Below, in pieces: positions 6,268-13,028 of a stretch of 38,011 nt of DNA; position 1 is the first letter of the stretch, and each line of letters begins with the position of its first letter. The position numbers and the translations under genes are program-made. Source of the DNA: Trueperaceae bacterium. GTDB taxonomy: Bacteria > Deinococcota > Deinococci > Deinococcales > Trueperaceae. The DNA lies in assembly GCA_007695125.1 (NCBI GenBank), contig REEJ01000164.1, positions 1 to 38,011 of the forward strand, in the 5' to 3' direction. The notes beneath the pieces are model-generated. The model was not told where the DNA came from and ran no database searches. It saw only the letters and a list, made by a program, of their open reading frames with translations.

Positions 6268-7793
6268 CGTGCCACCTCCCGCGCGACGCCCGCGACCACT
6301 TCGACCGTCGCCCCGAGGCCGCTCGCGAGGAGGTCGGAGCGCTCGCGCGCCATCTCGACCTCGAGCCGGGCGTCGCCATCGCCGAGGGCGACGATCTGGA
6401 CGAGGCCGTCGCCTAGGTGCACCTCGACACCGCGCACCCGCTGCGCCTTGCCGCGATCGAGGTGCTCAGCCACCCGCAGCATGCCCGCCAAGGCGCGCAC
6501 GCGTGCGAGGTCGTCGGCGGCCAGCACCGACCCGAGCCCTTCGTCGCCGACCTGACCCTTGCGATGGAAGCGCACGAGCAGCGCGATCAGCGCTTGCTCA
6601 CGGTGCTCGAAACCTGGCAGCGCGCGACCGAGGACGAGCGTCTTGCCGTGGTGGTCGTGCCGGTACGCGTCGATCGCCATGCCGATGTCGTGGAGCAGCG
6701 CGGCCGCGCCGAGGAGGTCGCGCTCCCACGCACCGAACGCATGCAACGGCGCGGTCTGGTCGAACAGCTGCCAGGCCACGGCGCGCACGTGCTGGTCATG
6801 AGCGCTCTCGACCTGGTGCTGCCGCAGCAGGTTGCGCACGGAGAACGCTCGAACGTCGTCGAGCAGATGCTCGCCGCCGGGGACCAACCGCGGGTAGAAG
6901 AGCCCATCGCGCAAGCCCTGCCCGGACACCAGCAGCTCGTCGAACCCACTGGAGCGCACCACCTCGGACCACACCACGGCGCCGGCCGCGATGATGTCGG
7001 CGCGGTCGCGGTTCAGTCCGGGAAGGTCGGCGCGCTGGGAGGCCTTCATGCGCACCAGGTCGTCGGTGAGCGCATGGAGCGCGCCGGCCGAGAGACGGTA
7101 GCCGTGGAGCAGGTCGAGCGGGTAGCCGCGCCGCTGCTGATCGACGTCGGCGAGGTTGCGCAGGGTGCCCCCGAGGCCGACCAGCGTACGGCCAGGTTCG
7201 TCCTCCGAGCGCTCGAACCAGGGTGCCACGGCCTCGCGCGCCGCGCGCGCCAGCGCCCGCACGCCCTTCGCCTTCGGCGGGTCGCCGCGCAGGAACGTCT
7301 CCGTCGACCGCACCGCGCCCAAGGGCCAGCTCTCGCCGGCGAGGAAGCGCCGCGCCCGCAACCTCGACAGCTGCACGCTGCCGCCGCCCAGGTCGACGAC
7401 GGTCGCGTCACGGACCGTCGTCGCGTTCGCGACGGCGAGGGCGGCGACGCGCGCCTCGGCCGCACCGTCCAGGACCCGCAACTCGATCCCCGCCCGCTCG
7501 CGCGCGGCGGCCACGAAGGCGTCGCCGTTGGCCGCGCCGCGCACGGCCGAGGTCGCGGTCGCGACCACATCGTCGATCTCGACCGCGCGGCAGTAGCTGG
7601 CGAAGGTCCGGAGCGCGGCGATGCCGCGTTCGAAGGGCTCAGCGCGCAGCACGCCGTCCGGACCCATGCCCTCGGCCAGGCGGACGTTGGCACGCAGCTC
7701 ATCGACGCGCCGGAACGACACCCCGGGCTCGAACGCGTAGTCCACGAGCTTGGCGGTGTTCGAACCGACGTCGATGACCGCCGTGCGTCGCAT
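6264..7793 (-). CDS. ppx: Exopolyphosphatase / guanosine pentaphosphatase (Ppx/GppA) with C-terminal HD domain
   Basis: A 509-aa protein of the usual length for the longer Ppx/GppA type. The N-terminal ASKHA-fold domain shows AVIDVGSNTAKLVDY (phosphate loop 1), TSAVRGAANGD, VVDLGGGSVQLSR (loop 2) and LVGLGGTLRNLADVDQ. The C-terminal HD-type helical domain (from about residue 320) has AALLHDIGMAID and LIALLVRFHRKG. It hydrolyses polyphosphate from the ends or pppGpp to ppGpp; sequence alone does not separate these. The ATG at 7793 starts directly at the first strand. It follows yraN by 14 bp and overlaps trpF at its 3' end. Confidence 0.92.
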   Translation of the reverse strand: MRRTAVIDVGSNTAKLVDYAFEPGVSFRRVDELRANVRLAEGMGPDGVLRAEPFERGIAALRTFASYCRAVEIDDVVATATSAVRGAANGDAFVAAARERAGIELRVLDGAAEARVAALAVANATTVRDATVVDLGGGSVQLSRLRARRFLAGESWPLGAVRSTETFLRGDPPKAKGVRALARAAREAVAPWFERSEDEPGRTLVGLGGTLRNLADVDQQRRGYPLDLLHGYRLSAGALHALTDDLVRMKASQRADLPGLNRDRADIIAAGAVVWSEVVRSSGFDELLVSGQGLRDGLFYPRLVPGGEHLLDDVRAFSVRNLLRQHQVESAHDQHVRAVAWQLFDQTAPLHAFGAWERDLLGAAALLHDIGMAIDAYRHDHHGKTLVLGRALPGFEHREQALIALLVRFHRKGQVGDEGLGSVLAADDLARVRALAGMLRVAEHLDRGKAQRVRGVEVHLGDGLVQIVALGDGDARLEVEMARERSDLLASGLGATVEVVAGVAREVAR

Positions 7794-7807
7794 CGCCGCC
7801 GTGCCTC

Positions 7808-8197
7808 TCAGAACGCGTCTCGGATGAGCGTGACGCGGGCCGCTTCGGCGTCGCCGTGCACGAGCGCGGCGTCGAAGCGCACGCTCGCCTCATGCAACGC
7901 GCGCGCGGCCAACCACGCGGCCGCCGCGCGCCGCACGCGCTCCCGCTTGCGCGCGACCAGCGACTCGGCCGGACCGCCCCACCCAGCCGACGTGCGCTGG
8001 CGCACCTCGACGAACACGATCGTGTCGCCGTCGCGCATCACCAGGTCGATCTCACCGTGCCTGAACGTGGCGTTCTCGGCGAGCGTGGTCCAGCCACGCG
8101 CCTCGAGCCAGCGCCGAACTCGTGGCTCGGCCCAGTGGCGCGACCGCCCGACCCGCTCGCCGATCGCCCGCGCTGACGCAGCGGGCGGCGCCGTCAT
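7808..8197 (-). CDS. yraN: YraN/UPF0102 family protein (restriction-endonuclease-like fold)
   Basis: A 129-aa protein of the UPF0102 family. It carries the PD-(D/E)XK core: an upstream Glu in FRHGEIDLVMRDGDTIVFVEVRQR gives the E...D...ExK-like arrangement, with Arg replacing Lys in VEVRQR. The segment VARKRERVRRAAAAWLA is the conserved helix after the core, and VRFDAALVHGD is the final family block. The biochemical role is not established for this family; Holliday-junction-type or DNA-linked functions have been suggested. The ATG at 8197 overlaps the stop of rsfS (ATGA), which decides the start among several upstream possibilities in the same open frame. Confidence 0.88.
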   Translation of the reverse strand: MTAPPAASARAIGERVGRSRHWAEPRVRRWLEARGWTTLAENATFRHGEIDLVMRDGDTIVFVEVRQRTSAGWGGPAESLVARKRERVRRAAAAWLAARALHEASVRFDAALVHGDAEAARVTLIRDAF

Positions 8198-8559
8198 CGG
8201 GGCGTGACCACGGGCTGCGCCGCGTCGGCCCAGAGCCCTTCCAAGTCGTAGAAGGCGCGCGCCTCGGAGCTCATCAGGTGGACGATCAGGTCGCCGTAGT
8301 CGATGAGCAACCAACGCTGCGACGGCCCCTCCACCCCGCGCGGTCGGCGACCCGCGGCCTTGAGTCGCTCGAGCACCTCGGACTCCAGCGCCTGCAGCTG
8401 CAGCTGCGAATCGCCCGTCGCGATCACGAACCAATCCAGCGCATCGGACACGCCGGTCAGGTCGAGCACCGCGATGTCCTTGGCGCGCTTGTCGTCGAGT
8501 GCGTCGACGATGATCTGGATCTCGTCCGGAACGGAGACGGCGGTGGCGCTATCGGTCAT
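8194..8559 (-). CDS. rsfS: Ribosomal silencing factor RsfS
   Basis: A 121-aa RsfS/Iojap-family protein, which binds ribosomal protein uL14 on the 50S subunit and blocks subunit joining during starvation. Family blocks are IIVDALDDKRAKDIAVLDL, SDALDWFVIATGDSQLQLQAL, RPRGVEGPSQRWLLIDYGDLIVHLM and ARAFYDLEGLWADA, together nearly the whole domain. The ATG at 8559 has a GGAGGG Shine-Dalgarno (8570-8565) and overlaps the end of the LCP gene (ATGA). Position between the LCP and yraN genes, in line with obg and yqeK, fits a ribosome/cell-envelope housekeeping operon. Confidence 0.95.
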   Translation of the reverse strand: MTDSATAVSVPDEIQIIVDALDDKRAKDIAVLDLTGVSDALDWFVIATGDSQLQLQALESEVLERLKAAGRRPRGVEGPSQRWLLIDYGDLIVHLMSSEARAFYDLEGLWADAAQPVVTPR

Positions 8560-9908
8560 GGGTTCCCTCCAGGGGGGAGCGTCGACTGGGCAACGAGCCG
8601 GACGGGCGCTGCGCCCGCACCCGGCTCGGGCGCATCGTCGCCCAACACGAGCTGCAAGCCCACCGCGCGCCCGTGGGCGGCGGGGAGCCGATCGATCTGT
8701 TGCTTGCCGACGTCGAGCAGGTCGGCGTAGAAGTCGGCGTCGAGCCAGTGCGGCGCCGTCGCCACGAGGCGCGTCGGGGTCGGGTCGAAGGGGGCGCTCG
8801 AGAGCACGAGCGTCTCGACCGGGACGCCCATCGCGACCAGCCGCTCCGCGTAGCGCTCCTCGAGTCCCTCGCGACCGGAGCGGTTCACCACTTGGAGCGT
8901 CACGTCCGGCGCCTCCGCCATGACGCGGGCCGTGCCACCGAACGTCTCGGCGAGGAAGCGGTCGACGGCGATCCGGTCGACCAAGAGGCGCGTGTCGTCC
9001 TCCTGCTCGATCACCGGCAGCGTGGCGGCCTGGATGCGCAGCCGCGGGATGCGCGGCAGCAGCTCGCGAACCAACGCCGGCGAGGCGTTCGTGTCGACGT
9101 CGTCGAAGAAGGTGTCGATCAGCGCCGGCAGCCGCGTGATGGTGCCCACGTGCAACTCCCGCACCCGCGCCAGCATGGCGTGCGCGAGCAGCTTCACGCG
9201 GTCGAGGCGGTCGAAGTCGCCGCGGGCGGTCTGCCGGTAGCGGACGAAACCGGCCGCGTTCTCTCCGTCGAGCACCTGCACGCCTGGGCTCAGGTCGATG
9301 AACAGTCCGGCCGCGCGGTCGGTGTAGCGCATCACGTGCGGCACGTTGACCTCGACGCCCCCGAAGGCGTCGACGAGGCGCTCGAAGATGTCGAGGTTGA
9401 TGACCACGTGGTAGTCCACCGGCACGCCGAGCACGTCCTCCGCGGCGCGCCGCAGGCCGTCGGCGCCGCGCCGGATGAAGATCGAGTTGGCCCGTCCGTT
9501 CCAACCCTCCATCCACAGGTCGCGCGGCAAAGCGATGATGGTGACGTCGTCGTTGACGACCTGCACGAACAAGATGGTGTCGGTGTTGGCACCGTCTGGG
9601 CCGCGCGGGCCGGTGTAGCGCCACCCGACGATGGCGCCGCCCGTGCCGTAGATCGGCGTCGCGCAACCCTCACAGTCGGCGTAGAACGGCTCGCGCCCGG
9701 CCACCACGAAGCTCGCCGTGAAGTCCTCTGCGGCGACGCCGAGCAGCTCGCGTTGGCTGAGCGTCAGCTCGGCCCGGGCGACGTCGCGCGTCATCCAGAA
9801 GCCCGCCAGTCCCACGACCGCCACGAGCAGCCCCACGCCCTGCAAGGCCCAGGCGAGGCGGCGCCGGCGGCGGACGGGGTCAGGGGTGCTGGCTGGTGAG
9901 TTCGTCAT
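8556..9908 (-). CDS. LytR-CpsA-Psr (LCP) family phosphotransferase with LytR_C domain
   Basis: A 450-aa membrane-anchored protein. The N terminus is cytoplasmic and basic (RRRRR), with one TM at about residues 18-40. The extracytoplasmic LCP domain shows NTDTILFVQVVNDD and IIALPRDLWM (conserved S/TIPRD-type block), FGGVEVNVPHVMRY, and GFVRYRQTARGDFDRLDRVK, corresponding to the conserved R-x-R...GD-x-x-R-x-x-R-Q region. A LytR_C domain starts near residue 330 (VTLQVVNRSGREGLEERYAERL). LCP enzymes transfer undecaprenyl-linked glycopolymers to peptidoglycan or other acceptors; which polymer is unknown here. It overlaps yqeK by 29 bp upstream and rsfS by 4 bp downstream. Confidence 0.92.
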   Translation of the reverse strand: MTNSPASTPDPVRRRRRLAWALQGVGLLVAVVGLAGFWMTRDVARAELTLSQRELLGVAAEDFTASFVVAGREPFYADCEGCATPIYGTGGAIVGWRYTGPRGPDGANTDTILFVQVVNDDVTIIALPRDLWMEGWNGRANSIFIRRGADGLRRAAEDVLGVPVDYHVVINLDIFERLVDAFGGVEVNVPHVMRYTDRAAGLFIDLSPGVQVLDGENAAGFVRYRQTARGDFDRLDRVKLLAHAMLARVRELHVGTITRLPALIDTFFDDVDTNASPALVRELLPRIPRLRIQAATLPVIEQEDDTRLLVDRIAVDRFLAETFGGTARVMAEAPDVTLQVVNRSGREGLEERYAERLVAMGVPVETLVLSSAPFDPTPTRLVATAPHWLDADFYADLLDVGKQQIDRLPAAHGRAVGLQLVLGDDAPEPGAGAAPVRLVAQSTLPPGGNP

Positions 9909-10512
9909 GGACCTTCAGCGTACGCGGATGGACCGCCTTGCCATGGCTTCGCAGGTAGCGAACCTTCGTCTCGACGGCGCGTCGGTAGGCGCGCGCGAGG
10001 TCGCGCAGCGCCAGCTCGCGAACGTCGGCGTTGACGCCCCTGCCGGGTTCGGTCACGTCCGCCACGTACACGGCCATCGCCACGCGGTCGCCGTAGCGGG
10101 GACCGCACACGTGGTGCTCGATGGCGTTCAGCACGCGCTCGTCGGTGATGCCCCACGAGACGGCGATCGCCCGACCGGCGCGCCCGTGGAGGGCGAGGGG
10201 GTCGTCGATCTCGACGTCGTGCTCGGGCGGCGCGAGGGCCAGGAGGCGCTCGCAGTCGAGGTCGCGCGCGACGTCGTGCAACAGCGCCGCGAGGGCGGTC
10301 GCGCGCCGCTCGCCGCGATCGAAGCCGTTGGCGATGGCGATGGTGTCGGCGAGCGCCGCGACGCGCTGGATGTGCGCGAAGCGCTCCTCGCTCACCATGG
10401 CTCGCACCCGCTGGCAGTAGGGCGCGATGCTGGCCCGCTCGCACGGGCTGCTGGCCGGGAACGGCGACTCACGAAGCGAGCCGCGGTTGGGTGTGAGAGG
10501 TGCATCACTCAT
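9880..10512 (-). CDS. yqeK: YqeK-type HD hydrolase, bis(5'-nucleosyl)-tetraphosphatase (symmetrical)
   Basis: A 210-aa HD-domain protein of the YqeK family, members of which split Ap4A into two ADP. Metal-binding motifs are RFAHIQRVAALA (His47), AALLHDVARD (His79-Asp80), LHGRAGRAIAV and NAIEHHVCGP, plus VAMAVYVADVTEPGRG near the end, all in family order. The start used is ATG 10512; a later in-frame ATG near residue 39 would remove part of the domain. It lies 87 bp after obg and overlaps the LCP gene by 29 bp. In many bacteria nadD sits immediately before yqeK, but no nadD is seen here. Confidence 0.9.
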   Translation of the reverse strand: MSDAPLTPNRGSLRESPFPASSPCERASIAPYCQRVRAMVSEERFAHIQRVAALADTIAIANGFDRGERRATALAALLHDVARDLDCERLLALAPPEHDVEIDDPLALHGRAGRAIAVSWGITDERVLNAIEHHVCGPRYGDRVAMAVYVADVTEPGRGVNADVRELALRDLARAYRRAVETKVRYLRSHGKAVHPRTLKVHDELTSQHP

Positions 10513-10599
10513 GTGCGAGGTCGCGGCAACGTCACCGCTGTCGCGAGGGTACCACGCGTCCCCCGCGCGTTCGCACGTCGTTGGCAGCGGCCCAGCGCG

Positions 10600-12093
10600 T
10601 CACGGCGATGAGCGCTCCTCCGTCGAGTCGCCACCGTCGGGCCCCTGGTCGAGCCCCTCGTCGAGCGCCTCGCCAACGGGCTCGTCGTCTGGCCCGCCCT
10701 CGGCGTCGCCATGCTCATCAGCGTCACCGGCCTCTTCCGCGCGCCGCTGCTGCGCGAGGTAGCGCCGCTCCGCCGCTCGCTGGTCGGCCGCGTCCGTGCG
10801 CAGGTGCTCGCGAGCTTCGTCGTCACCGGCGTCCTCGTCGAAGTACTCGAACGCCGCATCGCCGATGCGAACGTCGTCGCCGGTCTCGGCGCCCGCACGC
10901 TTCAGCAGCTTGTTCACGCCGAGCGCCGCGAAATGGTGCTGCAGGTAGGCCACGGCGTCGCGGTTGCCGGCGTCGAAGCGCTCGACCACGGCTTCGAGCT
11001 CGCGGCCACGCACGACCCAGGCACCGTCCACGTCGCGCTCGACCCGCACAGGATCCACCACCACGCGCCGCGCCTCGGCGGGCGCACGAATCGGCTCCGG
11101 CCGCGGCGGCAGCAACGCGAACAACGCCGGCACCAGGTCGTTCAGGCCCGTCCCGTCGGTCGCCGAGACACGCACGACGGGCATGCCGAAGCCCGTCAGC
11201 TCCGCCTCGGCGGCGGCGAGCTCGTCGGCGTCAGCCAGGTCGACCTTGTTCAGGGCCACCAGCGCCGGGCGCTGGAGCAGATCGGCGTCGTACGCCTCGA
11301 GTTCGACGCGCAGCGCGTCGAGCGTCGCCACCGGGTCGTCGGCGACGTCGAGCACGTACACCAAGAGCCGGGTGCGGGCGATGTGGCGGAGGAAGTCGAG
11401 CCCCAGGCCGCGCCCCTTGTGCGCATCCTCGATGATGCCGGGGATGTCGGCCATGGTGAGGCGCTCCGCGCCGCTCTCACCCTCGCGCTCGACCACGCCG
11501 AGCTGAGGATGGAGCGTCGTGAACGGGTAATCTGCCACGCGCGGTCGGGCGTTGGACACCGCCGCCAACAGGCTCGACTTGCCGGCGTTGGGGTAGCCCA
11601 CCAGGCCGACGTCGCCGATGGTCTGCAGCTCCAGCCGCAGCCGCCGCTGCTCGCCTCGACTGCCGGCCTCGGAGAAGCGTGGAGCCTGTCGACGCGAGCT
11701 CGCGAACGAGGCGTTGCCGCGACCTCCCTGCCCGCCGGCGGCGACCTGCAGCCGTTCGCCGACCTCGACCAGGTCGCCGATCTGTTCACCCGTGTCCATG
11801 TCGAACACGCGGGTGCCGACCGGCACGCTCAGCGTGAGGTCGCCACCGGCCAAGCCCGCCTTCTCACGCCCCTCGCCGGGGTTCCCGGACGGAGCCTTGT
11901 AGGTGCGCCGGTGCCCGAGCGCGTCGAGCGAGTTGAGCGCGTCGACGGCCTCGAGCCAGACGGTGCCGCCATGACCGCCGTGACCGCCGTCGGGACCGCC
12001 CTTGGGGATGTACTTGAGACGCAGGAACGACATCGCTCCGTCGCCGCCACGACCGCCTTGGGCGGTGATCTCGATCACATCACGGAAGGGCAT
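10600..12093 (-). CDS. obg: GTPase Obg with extended acidic C-terminal tail
   Basis: A 497-aa Obg, the essential 50S-assembly and stress-linked GTPase. Domain order: Obg fold (about 1-160) with glycine-rich loops such as [12 protein letters not shown]; the G domain with G1 GYPNAGKSS, switch region [12 protein letters not shown]3 DIPGII, G4 NKVD and G5 SATDGTG; then the OCT domain (about 345-425) ending FEYFDED. About 70 further residues are rich in D, E, A and G ([16 protein letters not shown]), an unusual length for Obg tails. The ATG at 12093 is chosen over one 7 codons upstream because AGGAG lies 7 nt before it. The gene follows rpmA; a strong 14-bp hairpin lies between them. Confidence 0.95.
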   Translation of the reverse strand: MPFRDVIEITAQGGRGGDGAMSFLRLKYIPKGGPDGGHGGHGGTVWLEAVDALNSLDALGHRRTYKAPSGNPGEGREKAGLAGGDLTLSVPVGTRVFDMDTGEQIGDLVEVGERLQVAAGGQGGRGNASFASSRRQAPRFSEAGSRGEQRRLRLELQTIGDVGLVGYPNAGKSSLLAAVSNARPRVADYPFTTLHPQLGVVEREGESGAERLTMADIPGIIEDAHKGRGLGLDFLRHIARTRLLVYVLDVADDPVATLDALRVELEAYDADLLQRPALVALNKVDLADADELAAAEAELTGFGMPVVRVSATDGTGLNDLVPALFALLPPRPEPIRAPAEARRVVVDPVRVERDVDGAWVVRGRELEAVVERFDAGNRDAVAYLQHHFAALGVNKLLKRAGAETGDDVRIGDAAFEYFDEDAGDDEAREHLRTDAADQRAAERRYLAQQRRAEEAGDADEHGDAEGGPDDEPVGEALDEGLDQGPDGGDSTEERSSP

Positions 12094-12136
12094 GGCGCTT
12101 CTCCTGCCGGCCACGCTTGCGGTGGCCCGGACGCGA

Positions 12137-12168
12137 ACACGCGGTCACGGAAGGCCGTGACCGCGTGT
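12137..12168 (-). terminator. 14-bp perfect hairpin between rpmA and obg
   Basis: Two perfect 14-nt arms (ACACGCGGTCACGG and its complement) flank a 4-nt loop. No U-tract follows on the minus strand, so it may be an attenuator or an RNA-processing/stability hairpin rather than a classical terminator, allowing partial read-through from the ribosomal genes into obg. Confidence 0.6.
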
Positions 12169-12186
12169 CGAAGGTGTGGACGACCA

Positions 12187-12200
12187 GACCGCATGCGGTC
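12187..12200. repeat. Perfect 14-bp palindrome in the rpmA-obg gap
   Basis: GACCGCATGCGGTC is a perfect palindrome 13 bp after the rpmA stop, flanked by further CGAC/GTCG complementarity. It could be a protein-binding site or a second hairpin stem next to the larger one at 12137-12168. Confidence 0.5.
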
Positions 12201-12213
12201 GTGTCGGCGCTGA

Positions 12214-12492
12214 TCAGTCGGCGGCGATCGTCTCGCCGGCGGCCATGTCGACGCTGATGAAGCGACCCATGCGGCCCTTGTCCTTGAACCGCACGACGCC
12301 GTCACGCAGGGCGAAGATCGTGAAGTCCCTGCCGAGACCGACGTTGCGGCCGGGCTTGAAGCGGGTGCCGCGCTGACGCACCAGGATGTTCCCCGCCAGG
12401 ACGGTCTCGCCGTCGAAGCGCTTCACGCCGAGGCGCTTGGAGTGGCTGTCGCGCCCGTTCTTGGAGCTGCCGACGCCTTTCTTGTGAGCCAT
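12214..12492 (-). CDS. rpmA: 50S ribosomal protein L27 (bL27)
   Basis: A 92-aa bL27 of normal length. The start [25 protein letters not shown] is characteristic, as are [19 protein letters not shown] and [18 protein letters not shown]. There is no N-terminal extension ahead of AHKKG, so no Firmicutes-type prepeptide cleavage is expected. The N-terminal tail reaches the peptidyl-transferase centre in known ribosomes. It lies 27 bp downstream of rplU and shares its promoter. Confidence 0.98.
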   Translation of the reverse strand: MAHKKGVGSSKNGRDSHSKRLGVKRFDGETVLAGNILVRQRGTRFKPGRNVGLGRDFTIFALRDGVVRFKDKGRMGRFISVDMAAGETIAAD

Positions 12493-12519
12493 GTCAGGTC
12501 TCCCTCTCGGGGCGCGGGA

Positions 12520-12825
12520 TCAAGCCTTGATCCCGGTGATGCGGACGTCGGTGTAGGGCTGGCGATGCCCCATGTGCCGACGGTAGTTGGCCTTCGCCTT
12601 GAACTTGCGGATGTGCAGCTTCTTGCCGCGCCCGTGGTGGACGACCTCGCCCGACACGACGGCGCCTTCGACGCGCGGGGTACCGACGGCGACGGAGTCG
12701 CCCGCGAGCACCAGCACCGGGAACTCGACGGTGGCGCCCGCGTCGGCCTCGAGCTTCTCGAGACGGACGACGTCGCCTTCTTGGACGCGGTACTGCTTAC
12801 CGCCGGACACGATGATCGCGAACAT
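12520..12825 (-). CDS. rplU: 50S ribosomal protein L21 (bL21)
   Basis: A 101-aa bL21. Diagnostic segments are MFAIIVSGGKQYRVQEGD, LEADAGATVEFPVLVLAG and the basic HHGRGKKLHIRKFKAKANYRR region, ending with HRQPYTDVRITGI. It binds 23S rRNA in the large subunit. The ATG at 12825 is preceded by GGAGG about 10 nt upstream. It is first in the rplU-rpmA-obg order common to most bacteria, with a promoter at 13000-12971 and a leader of roughly 140 nt. Confidence 0.98.
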   Translation of the reverse strand: MFAIIVSGGKQYRVQEGDVVRLEKLEADAGATVEFPVLVLAGDSVAVGTPRVEGAVVSGEVVHHGRGKKLHIRKFKAKANYRRHMGHRQPYTDVRITGIKA

Positions 12826-12970
12826 GAGACTCCAACCTCCGAGGGCCCGGGTAGGCGGCGCAAGCCGGGACCGGGGCGGACCGTGCGTGTGGGCTTCGGG
12901 CGAACCGCCAGAGCGGTCACGCGGGCATGCGGCGGCGCGCCGGCCACGAGGGCGGCGCTCCAGAACAGGC

Positions 12971-13000
12971 AGTCTAGCAGACCCACGAGCGCCTCCGCAA
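12971..13000 (-). promoter_or_regulatory. Promoter of the rplU-rpmA-obg operon
   Basis: On the minus strand TTGCGG (13000-12995), an 18-bp spacer and TAGACT (12976-12971) form a sigma-70-type promoter. It predicts a 5' leader of about 140 nt before rplU, containing a small ACCGC-TCTG-GCGGT hairpin; no known L21 leader structure was recognised. The pattern resembles the rplS promoter at 35083-35112. Confidence 0.65.
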
Positions 13001-13028
13001 GGTCCGCAGGGCGCCGGCGACCCTGGCG

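Noticed and set aside
12423-12986. A 187-codon minus-strand frame overlapping rplU and rpmA
   Set aside because: It runs in a different frame through two certain ribosomal protein genes and has Ser/Arg-rich shadow composition.
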